Of a DNA stretch of 64,000 nt, positions 1 through 12,115 are shown piece after piece. Numbering within the stretch: position 1 is the first letter of the stretch; each line of letters opens with the position of its first letter. Source of the stretch: Manis javanica (lineage: Eukaryota; Chordata; Mammalia; Pholidota; Manidae); contig NC_133167.1 in the NCBI RefSeq assembly GCF_040802235.1, positions 40,050,001-40,114,000 on the forward strand. The letters run 5' to 3'. Under the pieces are notes generated by a model. The model was not told where the DNA came from. It saw nothing but the letters and a program-made list of their open reading frames with translations, and made no database searches. The position numbers and the translations under genes are program-made.

Positions 1-377
1 TTAAATTTGAGGCAGGGATTAAACAATTTCTAGGTAAGCAACACTTGAGGGAATTTATTTCCCACAAATCATCTCTACAGTTTATTTTAGAGGGACAGCT
101 TTGGATGGAAGTGCTCCTAAAGCTAAATAGCTGTCACCAGAGAAAATAAAACCACAGTAAAGGAAGAAGACTAATTAATTACTAACCAAATGCAAAATTA
201 AATCAACTACATACAAAGTCAGTCAAGGGATATACAAAGAGTACAGAATATGACACCTAATATACAAAGAGTGGAGGAGGAAGAAAAAGGAGGGAGAAAA
301 AATAACCTTTAGATTGTCTTTGGAATAGCATAAGTGAGTTGACTTAGACTGTTAGTAAAGAAGCTTCCCTTGAGCCT

Positions 378-869
378 TTGGTAATCACAAATCCAAAGCC
401 TGCAATGGCAATAAGTACAAATCTATCTATAATCTCCCTAAATGTAAATGGACTGAATGCACCAATGAAAAGACATAGAGTTACAGAATGGATAAAAAAA
501 ACAAGACCCATCTATAGGCTGCTGCAAGAGACTCACTTCAAACCCAAAGAAATACAAAGACTAAAAGTGAAGGAATGGGAAAAGATATTTCATGCAAATA
601 ATAGGGAGAAAAAAGCAGGAGTTACAGTATCTCTTATCAGTGAAAACAGACTTGAAAGCCAAGAAGTAACAAGAGACAAAGAAGGACATTCCATAATGAT
701 AAAGGAGTCAGTCCAACAGGAGGATATGACCATTGTAAGTACCTATGTACCCAATATAGGAGCACTTAATTACGTAAAACAAATACTTACAGAATTAAAG
801 GGGGAAATAGTATGCAAAGTATTCATTTTAGGAAACTTCAACACACCAGTCACTCCAAAGGATAGATAA
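378..869 (+). pseudogene. L1 ORF2 endonuclease fragment
   Basis: Translates to an apurinic/apyrimidinic-type endonuclease N terminus with the hallmark SLNVNGLNAP and QETHF motifs. The frame stops at 869 and continues in others, so the ORF is dead. Confidence 0.92.
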
Positions 870-2083
870 ACCAGTCAGAAAATATGAATGGAGATAGAGG
901 CACTGAACAGCAGATTGGAACAGATGGACTTAACTGACATCTCCAGAACACTACACCCAGAAGTAGCAGGATACACATTCTTCTCAAGGGCACGTGGAAC
1001 ATTTTCCAAAATAAGTCACATACTAGGCCACAAAAATTCAAAAAGATTGAAAATGTAACAACCAGCTTCTCAGACCACAAAGGTATGAAACTAGAAATAA
1101 ATTATGTAAAGAAAACAAAAAAGCCCACAAACACATGGAGGCTAAACAACATGTTTCTGAATAATCAGTGGACCGATGACAAAACTAAAACAGATCAAGG
1201 AATACATGGAGAAAAATGAAAACAATTCAACAGCCCAAAACCTTTAGGATGCAGCAAAGGCAGTTCTAAGAAGAAAGTATATAGCAATACAGGCTTACCT
1301 CAAGAAAGAAGAACAATCCCAAATGAACAGTCTAAACTCACAATTAATGGAACTAGAAAAGGAGGAACAATTGAGTCCCAAAGTCAGTAGAAGTAGGGAC
1401 ATAATAAAGATCAGAGCAGAAATATATAAAATCAAGAAGAATAAAACAATAGAAAGAATCACTGACACCAAGAGCTGGTTCTTTGAGAAAACAAACAAAA
1501 GAGATAAACCCCTAACTAGACTTATCAAGAAAAAAAGGAGAGTCTACACAAATAAACAAAATCAGAAATGAGAAAGGAAAAGTCACTACGGACACCACAG
1601 TAATACAAAGAATGATTAGAGAATACTCTGAAAAGTAATATGCTAACAAATTGGATCCTAGGAGAAATAGACAACTTTCTAAAAAAATACAACCATCCAA
1701 GACTTACCCAGGAAGAAACAGAAAATCTGAACAGACAAATTACCAGCAATGAAATTGAATAGGTAATCAAAAGACTACTCAAAGACAAAATCTCTGGATC
1801 AGATGACTTCACTGCTGAATTTTATCAAACATTTAGTGAAGACCTAATACCCATCCCACTTAAAGTTTCTAAAAAGTAGAAGAGGAGGGAATACTTCCAA
1901 ACTCATCCTATGAGGCCAGCATCACCCTAATACCAAAACCAGGCAAAGACACCACAAAAAAAGAAAATTACAGACCAATATCCCTGAAGAACATGGATGC
2001 AAAAATACTAAACATTAGCAAACCAAATTCAAAAACACATCAAAACGATCATCGATCTTGGTCAACTGGGATTTATCCCAGGG

Positions 2084-2590
2084 ATGCAGGGATGGTACAA
2101 TATTAGAAAATCCATCAGCATCATCCACTACATCAAGAAAAAGGACAGAAACCACATGATCACCTCCATAGATGCTGAAAAAGCATTTGACAAAATTCAA
2201 CATCCATTCATGATAAAAACTCTCAACAAAATGGGTATAAAGGACAAGTACCTCAACATAATAAAGGCCATATATGACAAACCCACAGCCAACATCATGC
2301 TTAACAGTGAGAAGCTAAAAGCTTTTCCTCTAAGATTGGGAACAAGACAAGGATGCCCATTCTCCCCACCTATATTCAACATAGTACTGGAAGTCCTAGC
2401 CACAGCAATCAGACAGCACAAAGAAATAAAAGGCATCCATATTGGTGAGGAAGAAGTTAAACTGTCACTGTTTGCAGATCACATGATACTGCACATAAAA
2501 AGCCCTAAAGAATCCAACCCACAACTTCTAGAACTAATAACTAAATTCAACAAACTTGCAGGATACAAAATTAATACACAGAAATACTAA
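2084..2590 (+). pseudogene. L1 ORF2 reverse transcriptase fragment
   Basis: Shows [14 protein letters not shown] and the RQGCPFSP palm motif. The catalytic FADD box reads FADH, so one metal-binding Asp is lost. Open for 168 codons, broken on both sides. Confidence 0.92.
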
Positions 2591-4540
2591 TGATGAACTA
2601 GCAGAAAGAGATATCAGGAAAACAATTCCACTGACAACTGCATCTAAAAGAATAAAATAACTAGGAATAAGCCTACTCAAGGAGATGAAAGACCTCTGAA
2701 AACTACAAGACAGTCTTGAGAGAAATTAAAGAAGACACCAATAAATGGACATGCATCCCATGCTCATGGGTAGGAAGAATTAATATTGTGGCATTAATAA
2801 AGTGGCCATCTTGCCTAAAGCAATCTACAGATTCAATGCGACCCCTATCAAAATACCAACAGCATTCTTCAACGAACTAGAACAAATAGTTCTAAAATTC
2901 ATATGGAACCACAAAAGACCTTGAATAGCCAAAGCAATCCTGAGAAGGAAGAATAAAGCTGGGGGAATTATGCTCCCCAACTTTAAGCTCTACTACAAAG
3001 CCACGGTAATCAAGACAATTTGGTACTGGCACAAGAATAGATCCATATATCTGGAATAGCACAGAGAGCCCAGGTATAAATCCACACATACATGGCCACT
3101 TAATATACAATAAAAGAGCCATGGTTATACAATTGGGGAAACGACAGCTTCTTCAACAACTGATGTTGGCAAAACTGGACAGCTACATGTAAGAGAATGA
3201 AATTGGAATACTGTCTAACTCCATACACAAAAGTAAACTTGAAATGGATAGAAGACCTGAATGTAAGTCATAAAACCATAAAACTCAAGAGAAGAAAACA
3301 TAGGCAAAAATCTCTTGAATACAAACTTGAGCAACTTTTTCCTGAGCACATCTCCTTGGGCAAGGGAAACAAAAGCAAAAATGCACAAATGGGACATCAA
3401 GCGAAAAAGCTTCTGTACAGCAAAGAACTTTTCAAATATAAAAGTTCAACAAAGATTGTTCCATCAGCAGAACAAAAAGGCATCCTACAGTTGAGAGAAT
3501 ATATTCACAAATGACATATGCAACAAGGGGTTGACATCCAAAATATATAAAGAGCTCACATGCCTCAACACCCAAAAGGCAAATAACCCAATTAAAAATG
3601 GGCAGAGGATCTGAACAGACACTTCTCCAAAGAAGAAATTCAGATAGCCAACAGGCACATGAAAAGATGCTCCACATCACTAATCATCAGGGAAATGCAA
3701 ATTAAAACCACAATGAGATATCACCTCAGACCAGTTAGGATGGCCCAACACTGCAACAACAAATGCTGGTGAGGATGTGGAGAAAGGGGAACCCTCCTAC
3801 ATTGCTGGTGAGAATGTAAATTAGTTCAACCATTCTGGAAAGCAGTATGGAGGTTCCTCAAAAAACTCAAAATAGAAATACCATTTGACCCAGGAATTCC
3901 ACTCCTAGGAATTTACCTGAAGAAAACAAGATCACAGATTCAAAAAGACATATGCACCCCTATGCTTATCACAGCACTATTTATAATAGTCAAGACATGG
4001 AAGCAACCTAAGTGTCCATCAGTAGACGAATGGATAAAGAAGATGTGGTACATATATACAATGGAATATTATTCAGCCGTAAGAAGAAAACAAATCCTAC
4101 CATTTGCAACAACATGGCTGGAGCTAAAGGGTATTATGCTCACTGAAATAAGCCAGGCAGAGAAAGACAAGTACCAAATGGTTTCACTCACTTTTAGAAT
4201 ACAACAAGAAAGCATAAACTGAAGGAACAAAACAGCAGCAGACTCACAGGACCCAAGAAGAGAGTAGCAGAAAGGGAAAGGGGGTGGGGGACAGCAGGCA
4301 GGAAGAGAGGGAGAAGGGGATTAAGGGTTATTATGATTAGCACACATAATGTAGGGGGAGCATGGAGAAGGCGGTATAGCACAGGGAAGACAAGATTCTA
4401 TAGCATCTTACTATGCTGACGGACAGTGACTGTAATGGGGTATGTGGTGGGGACTTGATAATAGGGGGGAATGTAGTAAACACAACGTTGGTTACTACTA
4501 TCTTTATAAGACTGTATATCAATGATACATTAATTTTAAA

Positions 4541-5100
4541 AAAGCCTATACACACTTCTGACTGAAAGCTTGACCTTTTGAATGGTAAGAGGTTTTCCAT
4601 CGGCCACAGAAAGATAACAAGCTAAAGAACATACTGCTTCTTGTCACTACATCAGGCTCTGAATTTGTATTACCTTTTTTGTACCAATTATTTCTGACTC
4701 TTTTTCATTGGACATGGTTACAGATCAGTGATTACAATTTATGAAGGCTAAGGCTCCAAGAAGTTAAATAACTTGCCAAATTTTAAAGACCTAGTTATTT
4801 TCAGAGCTGATAGCAACAACTTGGTTTTATAAATCAGGATCCTTTCATTATAATACTGTTCCTTCTTCAATTGTGATACTTTCAACAACTTCTAACACCA
4901 ACACAGTTTCAAATATAAAAGTTCAACAAAAATTAAAATTTCATATGAAATAAATTAGCTGTATTATTCTTTTTTAGAAAAAAAGATTGTAGTCAGGCTA
5001 GCTGGTCATCTTTTAGTTCAACGAAGGTGGCTTTCCACCTCATTCTACCTCACAACACAAGCCTTTATATTTAGATGGATCACACATTTTAAGGGAAAAA
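4541..5100. other. spacer between L1 elements with a MIR trace
   Basis: No gene seen. About 4745-4825 resembles the middle of a MIR SINE in reverse orientation (GAAGTTAAATAACTTGCC). The rest is anonymous AT-rich DNA. Confidence 0.5.
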
Positions 5101-5722
5101 CACTACTTCTGGGTACACACTGAAAAGAATTAAAAGCAGGGATTTGAACAGATATTTGTACACCAATGTTCACTGCATTATTCACAAGAGCCAAAAGTGG
5201 AAACAACCCACACGTCTGCCAATGAATGAAAAAATAGAATTTGGTATATATGGAAAATGCGATATTGAATACTCAGCCTTTGAACGGAAGGAAATTCTGA
5301 CACATGCTACATGGATGAACCTTGAAGACATCAAGCCAAGCAGAATGAGCTGGTCACAAAAGCACAAATACCACTTGCCTCAGGTCCGAAAGCAGGGATT
5401 CACGGAAGCAAAGTAGGACAGTGGGCTCCTGGGTTTGAGGGAGAGGGAATAGAAAGTTATTGTTCAGTGAGTACAGTTTCATTTGAGGAAGATGAAAAGG
5501 TTCTGGAAATGATGGTGGTGATGGTTGTATAAAAATGTGAAGGTACTTGGTGATGGGGGGAGTCCAGTAAACATAATGTTCCTCATGTAATTATAGATTA
5601 ATGATACCAAAAAAAAGTGAATATATTTAATGCCACAGAACTGTATGCTTAAAAACGGCTAAAATGGTAAATTTTATCTGATGCCTATTTAGCCACAATT
5701 TTTTAAAAGGAAAGGAACAAAA
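5100..5722 (+). mobile_element. old L1 3' end
   Basis: ORF2 tail and 3' UTR of a mammal-wide L1M-type element; the end has the typical GTATGCTTAAAAACGG and ATGGTAAATTTTATCTGATG signatures. Interrupted by a short insertion at 5549-5616. Confidence 0.88.
5549..5616 (+). mobile_element. nested, 5'-truncated L1 tail (68 bases)
   Basis: Resembles the terminal 3' UTR of the L1 at the left edge (AGTAAACATAATGTT, ATTAATGATACC) and ends in A8. Flanked by a degraded 12-base target duplication: 5537-5548 and 5617-5628, nine of twelve equal. Without it the host L1 sequence closes up. Confidence 0.75.
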
Positions 5723-6840
5723 CCATAAAGGAACTAGCTTGTATGAATGGAAAGTTTTGTCACATTGGGCAAGAATGACATTTTTGACACCAAAGGCAGA
5801 AAATCTAAAGAAAAAAGAGTCCTTTATCTTATAAACAAAATTAATAAACAACAAATCTACTGAGGTTCTTCCTCTTCTGCCTTCCTGTGCCTCGCCCCTG
5901 TGGCACCTGGTAAGGGAGAGACACGAGGCCAGCCTCTGGGCCATCAGCATGGCACCTACGCAGATCCCAGCACACAGCTGTGAGAGACCAATTCAGTCTA
6001 ACCCCACAAAGGATCCATAAGGCCTCACTGTCAGATAAGCCATCATTAGCAAGTACCACAGGTTCCTTTTCCAAAAACCCTCCTGAAATAAAACAGCAAG
6101 ACTTTTGGGAGTTTGCAAAGCCTCCAGTAACATTTGGGCTGCTCCTCATCCATAGGGCAGGTGCTCTGTTTACTTCCAGTTCCAGGAGTGGTCCTCCTGT
6201 TGCCCGGCTACTCTTGAGTCAAACTGGTGAATGGTGGTGATTTTAGGACAATCTCCAGCAAACCACCTTTAATACCCATTGAACTCAAAACATATCCTTC
6301 ATTCTCAGAAGTTGGTGGACCAGGGAAGAAATCTATTCCAATTCAATGCTTATTAAAACTCATGTGTTCCACACACTTCTCTGAAGTGCAACAGGAATGA
6401 CACATGTCAAGTGACAGATTTCTTCCTTCATTTCCTAAGAGCCACCACTTCAGAGATTGGTTTCTGCTCTTTCAAAGCCCTTTCAACATCACTGAATTAT
6501 CCTACAGTAGCGCCACCAATTGGTTCATATCCCAAGCACTCAACAGTCAAAAAGCAACCAAGTTTCCAGTGATGCCCCATACTGGCAAATGTAAGCCGTC
6601 TTCTCTTCTCCACATGAGCATCTGGTAGCACCTATTCCTAACACACTAGTTTCTATTAGACAGTCCAAGGTATCCTGACTCAGGGCACAGTGAACTGATG
6701 CATCTAAGCCCATTTGTTCAGTGACGTGTAATTCATAAAGCTTCTGACCCTTAAGGACTATTGGAAATGCATAAGAACTTTACAATTCAGATATAATGCC
6801 ATTAATTAAGAATTCCTTAATATGGTCATTCAAATCTGTA
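5723..6840. other. intergenic, nothing recognised
   Basis: No coding exon, RNA gene or repeat family identified. Short open frames here have no domain signature. Confidence 0.5.
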
Positions 6841-6841
6841 T

Positions 6842-6955
6842 AGTCCAGTAGGCAGCCAATACGGCCATTTCAAATTTAATTAAAATTAAATATAACTTCA
6901 AGTTCAGTTCCTCAGTTGCACTAGCCACATTTCAAGAGCTCAACAGCCACAAAGT
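6842..6955 (+). mobile_element. MER5A-like hAT-Charlie fragment
   Basis: Contains the MER5A signature string GCACTAGCCACATTTCAAG followed by GCTCAACAGCCAC. Non-autonomous DNA transposon remnant without clear termini. Confidence 0.7.
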
Positions 6956-7044
6956 TATCATTCACAACTCATAAAGAGTTTTCCGGATAAACAAAAGCTA
7001 AAGGAGCTTTTCACACTAAACCAGATTTATAAGAAATTTAAAGG

Positions 7045-10000
7045 GACTTCTTGAAGCTGGAAAGAAAGGGCACTAATTAGTAACAACATATATGAAAGAA
7101 TCTCACTGAAAAGTTACAAAAGTTGTGGATTAATCAATTATTAAGCTAGTATGAAGGTTAAAAGGCAAAAGCAGTAAAAATAACTATGATTATATAATTA
7201 GCTAAGGGATACATGAGACAAAAAGATGGAAATGGTGACATCACAAACAAAATGTGGTGGGGAGAGTAAGTGTTGAGCTTTAGAATGGGGTCAAACTTAA
7301 GTTTTTATCAACTTAAACTAGACTAGTATAGATATAAGTTGTTATATGTAAGCCTCATGGAAACCAGAAAGCAAGCAAAAAACCTATAATAAATTCAAAA
7401 AAGATAAAATAATATAAACATGCCACTAAAGAAAGCTAACAAACCACAAAAGAGAGCAAGAGAAAAAGAACTACAAGAACAGCCAGAAAACAATTAACAA
7501 AATGTCAATAAGCACATGTCAATAATTACTTTAAGTGTAAATGAACTAAATTCTTCAGTCAAAATACATACAGTGGCTGAATGGATTTAAAAAGAAAAAG
7601 TAGCCATCTAAGCCATCTATACACTGCCTACAAGAGACTCACTTTAGATGTAAGGACATACACAGACTGAGAAAGAAGGAATGGAAAAAGATATTCCATG
7701 AAAATAAAAACTAATATTTGGAGTAGCTATACTTATACCAGACAAAATAGACTTTAAAACAAAGATTATAATAAGAGATGTGTGTATTACATAATGATAA
7801 AGGAGTCAACACAAGAGGATATATAACATTTGCAAATATTTATGTACTTAATGTAGAAGCACCTAAATATGTAAAGCAAGTATTATCAGCCCTAAAGAGA
7901 GAAACTAACAGCAATAGTAGGAGACATCGATACCCCACTTTCATCAATGCCTGTATCATCCAGATGGAAAATGAATAGGGAAACCCTGACCTTAAACACG
8001 ACATTAAACCAGATAGACTTACCAGATATTTACTGAACATTCCATCAAAAACAACACAATATACATTCTTGTCAAGTGCACATGGAACATTTTCCAAGGT
8101 AGACCGTATGTTAGGCCACAAAATAAGTCTTAATATAATAAAAGAAAACTGAAATCATATCAAGCATCTTTTACTACCACAGTGGTTATGAAAGCAGAAA
8201 TAAAGGATAAAATCATATGATCATCTCAGTAGATGTAAAAAGAAAATCATTTAAAATTCAACATCCATTTATTATAAAAACTCTCCACAAAGTGGGCATA
8301 GAGGGAACATACCTCAACATAATAAAAGCCATGTATAACAAGCCCATACCTAACCTCATACTTAAAAGTAAAAAGCTGAAAAGTTTTCCCTCTAAGAAAG
8401 AAGACAAGGATGTCCACTCTTGACACTTTTATTCAACAGAATATTAGAATTCCAAGCCAGAGCAATGAAGAAAAAGAAATAAAGCCATCCAAATTGAAAA
8501 GTAAAACTGTTATTATTTGTATATGGCAACGATATTATATATAGAACATGCTGAAGAGTCCATTAGAAAACTGTTAGAATAAATGAATTCAGTAAAGTTG
8601 CAAGGTACAAAATCAATACCCAAATACATGTTGCAATTCTACAGTTACTATGAACTAGCAGAAAAAGAAATTAAGAAAACAACCCTATTTACAATTGCAT
8701 CAAAAAGAATAAAATACCTAGGAATAAGTCTAAACAAGGAGTTGAAAGAGCCATGTATTGAAAACTATAATACATTAATGATGAAAGAAATTGAAGACAA
8801 TGTAAAAATATTTTGTGCTCACGGACTGGAAGAATTAATAGTGTTGAAATGCCCATACTACCCAAAGCAATCTATAGATTCAGTGCAATCCCTATCACAA
8901 TTCTACCGGCACCTTTCACAGAAATAAAACAATCCTAAAGTTTGTACTGAACCAGAGAAGACCTCAAATAACCAAAGTTATCTTGAGAAAGAAGAACAAA
9001 GCTGTAATCATCACATGCCCTGATTTCAAACTGTATTACAAAGCTATAGTCATCAAAACAGTATGGTATTTTCATAAAAACAGACACATAGGTCAATGAA
9101 ACAGAGTCCAGAAATAGACCCAGGCATGTGTAACCAATTATTTTATGACAGACAAACCAAGAATATATGATGGGGAAGGGATAATCTCTTCTACAAATGG
9201 TGCTGGGAACATTGAGCAGCTACATGCAAAAGAATGAAACTGGACTAGCTTACATTACACATAAAAATTAACTCAAAATGGATTAAGGATGAATTTAAGA
9301 CCTGAAACCATAAAATTCCTAGAATAAAACATAGGCAGTAAACTCCTTGACATAGATTTTGGTGGTGATTTCTTAATTCTGACACCAAAAGCAACCCAAA
9401 ATAAACAAGTGGGACCATATGAACTAGAAAACTTTTGGACTGCAAAAGAAAACATCAGCAAAATGAAATGACAACCTACTGGTAGAAGATTTTTGCAAAT
9501 CATACATCTGATAAGGTGCTAATATCCAAAATATATAAATTACTCATATACTTCAAGAGCAAAAGCCAACAAAAAACCCACAAGTGATTGATCATTAAGA
9601 GGCAGAGGATCCAAATAGAAATTCTTTCAAAGAAGACATACAGATGGCCAACAAGGACATGAAAAGATGCTCAACATCACTAATCATCAGGAAAATGCAA
9701 ATCAAAACCACAGTGAGATACCACCTCATACCAGTCAGAATGGCCACTGTCCAAAAGACAAGAAATAAATACTGGTAAGGGTGTGGAGAAAAGGAAACCC
9801 TTGTGCACTGCTGGTGGGAATACAAATTGGTATAACCTCTATGGAGAACAGTATCAAAAAATTAAAAGTATAACTATATTTGATCCAGCAATTCCACTTA
9901 CAGAATTATCCAGAAGAAAAAGAAAACACTAACTGGAAAAGACATATGCACCCCCATAGTCTCTCTAGCATTATTTAACAAAAGCCAAGACATGGAAATA

Positions 10001-10348
10001 GCCTTTGTGTCTACTGATGGATGAATGCAGAAAGATGTGATACATATGCACACAAGAGAATTTTATTCAGCCATAAAAAAGAATTACTATAGCTTTGTAA
10101 TATAGTTTGAAATCTCGCCATTTGGAACAACATGGATAGACTTCATGCTAAATGAAGTAAGGACATTATGCTAAATAAGTCAGAGAAAGACGAACACCAT
10201 ATAATCTCACTTACATGTCACATTTTTTTAAAAATAGAAAGATACAGAGACTAGATTGGCTGTTACCAGAGGTGGTGGGGAGTAGGAGAGTGGGAGAAGT
10301 GGGTGAACTGTTTTCTATTGTTTTAGTTTAAATACTTTGAATTTTTTA
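7045..10348 (+). mobile_element. second LINE-1, internally deleted
   Basis: Begins in the L1 inter-ORF region, endonuclease start at about 7505, reverse transcriptase piece from about 8217, ORF2 C terminus and 3' UTR to about 10348. Frames are heavily broken. Endonuclease start to RT is about 700 bases against about 1,775 in the left L1, so roughly 1 kb is missing near 8205. Confidence 0.9.
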
Positions 10349-10349
10349 A

Positions 10350-10493
10350 AAAGACCAAAACCAAAAATAAGTAGGAGAATACCTTCATGATTTGGAGGTC
10401 AACAGAGACTACATAAACATGATATAAGACACTAAGCATAAAAGAAAACACTGGTATTTGAAATGATAGATTCAATTAAAAAAAAAAAAAAAG
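10350..10493 (+). mobile_element. old L1 ORF2 fragment with A tract
   Basis: AATACCTTCATGATTTGGAG and nearby text match the ORF2 C-terminal coding region of old L1 families; an A tract follows. Probably a separate insertion from the upstream element. Confidence 0.5.
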
Positions 10494-11165
10494 AATCTCA
10501 GAAGTTTATTTTGCCTCTTGAGATACCTGAAGTTGGCCCACAGACACCAGCACCTACTTGACTCCTACCCATCTCCACTGCGTTTAAAAACATATGTGAT
10601 AAGTTCTTGGTCGTCCTAGAGAAGACTTCTGGCTTCATGATGAGACTAGATTCATTTGCTAAGGTAAAGCCAAAAGCCTGCTATGAAGCCCGTAGGCAGT
10701 CAAGCACACAGGCCATGTACCCTGTCTGTCATTTTTTTATCCTTACACAATCTCAAAGAAGAGCCTTTTAAATCCTTCACGTTCCACCTAAACCTCTGAG
10801 TTTCTGGAAAGTGTAAACTTCTCTCTGTAGATGCCTTCCCTTTCCTCCACACTCACTCTCTGCTTCTAGCACCTGTTACCTCACCACCCAGGCAGTTTCA
10901 GTGATCCTACTGTTTGTTTCCTACTTTCTGTCGGACCAAATGAAGATGAGGCTGGTCTGCCTTCAATCTTCCTAAGAACTCCACTCGACTTGCCGGGATC
11001 TTCCCTATTTTACTAAAATACAGTCCAACTTTCTTTTCAAGTTTTGAAGTTTCATGAAGGCCATAAAAGGGGGCAGGAGGGGAGATGGATAAGCTTGAGA
11101 CACCAAAATTTAAAACTAAAATTTTACGAAAAGACACAATAAATAAAGCAAAAACAAGTGACTAA
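10494..11165. other. intergenic, nothing recognised
   Basis: No gene or repeat family identified by eye. Confidence 0.4.
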
Positions 11166-11169
11166 GACT

Positions 11170-11530
11170 TAATTCCAGATTAAGAATGCCTACAATTCAA
11201 TACGAAAAATAGGACCTAATATTATTTTTAATGGGCAAAGGATATGGCAAAAGCAATTTGGAGAAGAAAAAAATTCGAAAGGTTTATAAACGTGTGAGAA
11301 CTTGGATTTCTACCTTACTAATATGCAAAGGCAACAACCATTTCTCACCCATCAACTGGGGGAAAAAACATCACTTTTGAAGTGGGCATAGGTAAACAGA
11401 CATGCTCATAGAATTGGCACAGCCCTCTGGGAGAGCAACTTGGCAGTACATACTGAAATCCATGCCCTACAATCCACTAATTCTGACTATACACAAAGAG
11501 ACACGCACAATTCTTTGATTTTTCCCTTGG
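11170..11530 (+). mobile_element. old L1 ORF2 remnant
   Basis: Degraded L1ME-type ORF2 C-terminal text, with AATGGGCAAAGGATATG and the CTCTGGGAGAGCAACTTGGC segment typical of these copies. Confidence 0.7.
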
Positions 11531-11879
11531 AAGGGTTAAATCAGTTCCTACAAGGCCTATGCATCTTTGGAAGAAAACTTTAGGTCTTTCCACACAAATC
11601 ATCTAAACAGACCTGTGTGTTGTTACTGATGACTAACACAGCAGAACTTCAATGTGCTACCATGCTAACTGGGTGAATCTCTCAGGCTTACGAGAGACTC
11701 CCTAGAAAAAGAGTGGGGAAGGGAAGAGAAAAGACGAGATTATGGAGAGGGGGAATACCCACCCTCTTATTTGACACTGCTGAAAGTATCAATATATGTT
11801 TAGGCTTTGGTGATCTCCTGGAAATAGGGTCAATATGATTTGCTCACTCACCCCAAAGCTGCTTTTAATCCGCATCTTG

Positions 11880-12115
11880 AGAAACTTTCGGCCGATTTCG
11901 CAGCTGCGGCTGATAGACAAAAAGGTATTCTTAGTAGGGCACACAGGCGGCATCGTGATTGGCTGTCCTCCCTGAGGCCGAGGCGGTCGCGGAGAGCTCC
12001 CCGCTGGCAGCGCCCCCGTTGGGAAGTTCTGTGTGTATCATGCGCCCTCTTGTGTTCACCATCACCGTCTTTCTCGTCCTTTGCTCAGACAGGAGGAGTG
12101 CCTGAAATAAGGATG
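11880..12115. promoter_or_regulatory. CpG-rich patch without recognised gene
   Basis: A short GC- and CpG-rich block in AT-rich DNA, with an inverted CCAAT box (GATTGGCTG at about 11957) and GCGCCCCCG. It could be an orphan promoter, a noncoding RNA start, or a fairly young LTR. A 134-codon plus-strand frame crosses it but shows no domain. Confidence 0.4.

Larger units (their letters stand above)
1..4541 (+). mobile_element. LINE-1, 5' end outside window
   Basis: Starts in the region between ORF1 and ORF2, contains nearly all of ORF2, and ends in a G-rich L1-type 3' end at about 4541 with little poly(A) left. The ORF2 frame is broken by stops and frameshifts into pieces: endonuclease start (378-869), reverse transcriptase (2084-2590) and C-terminal pieces (3197-3514, 3962-4222). 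It is a mid-age, inactive copy and the longest element in the window. Confidence 0.95.
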
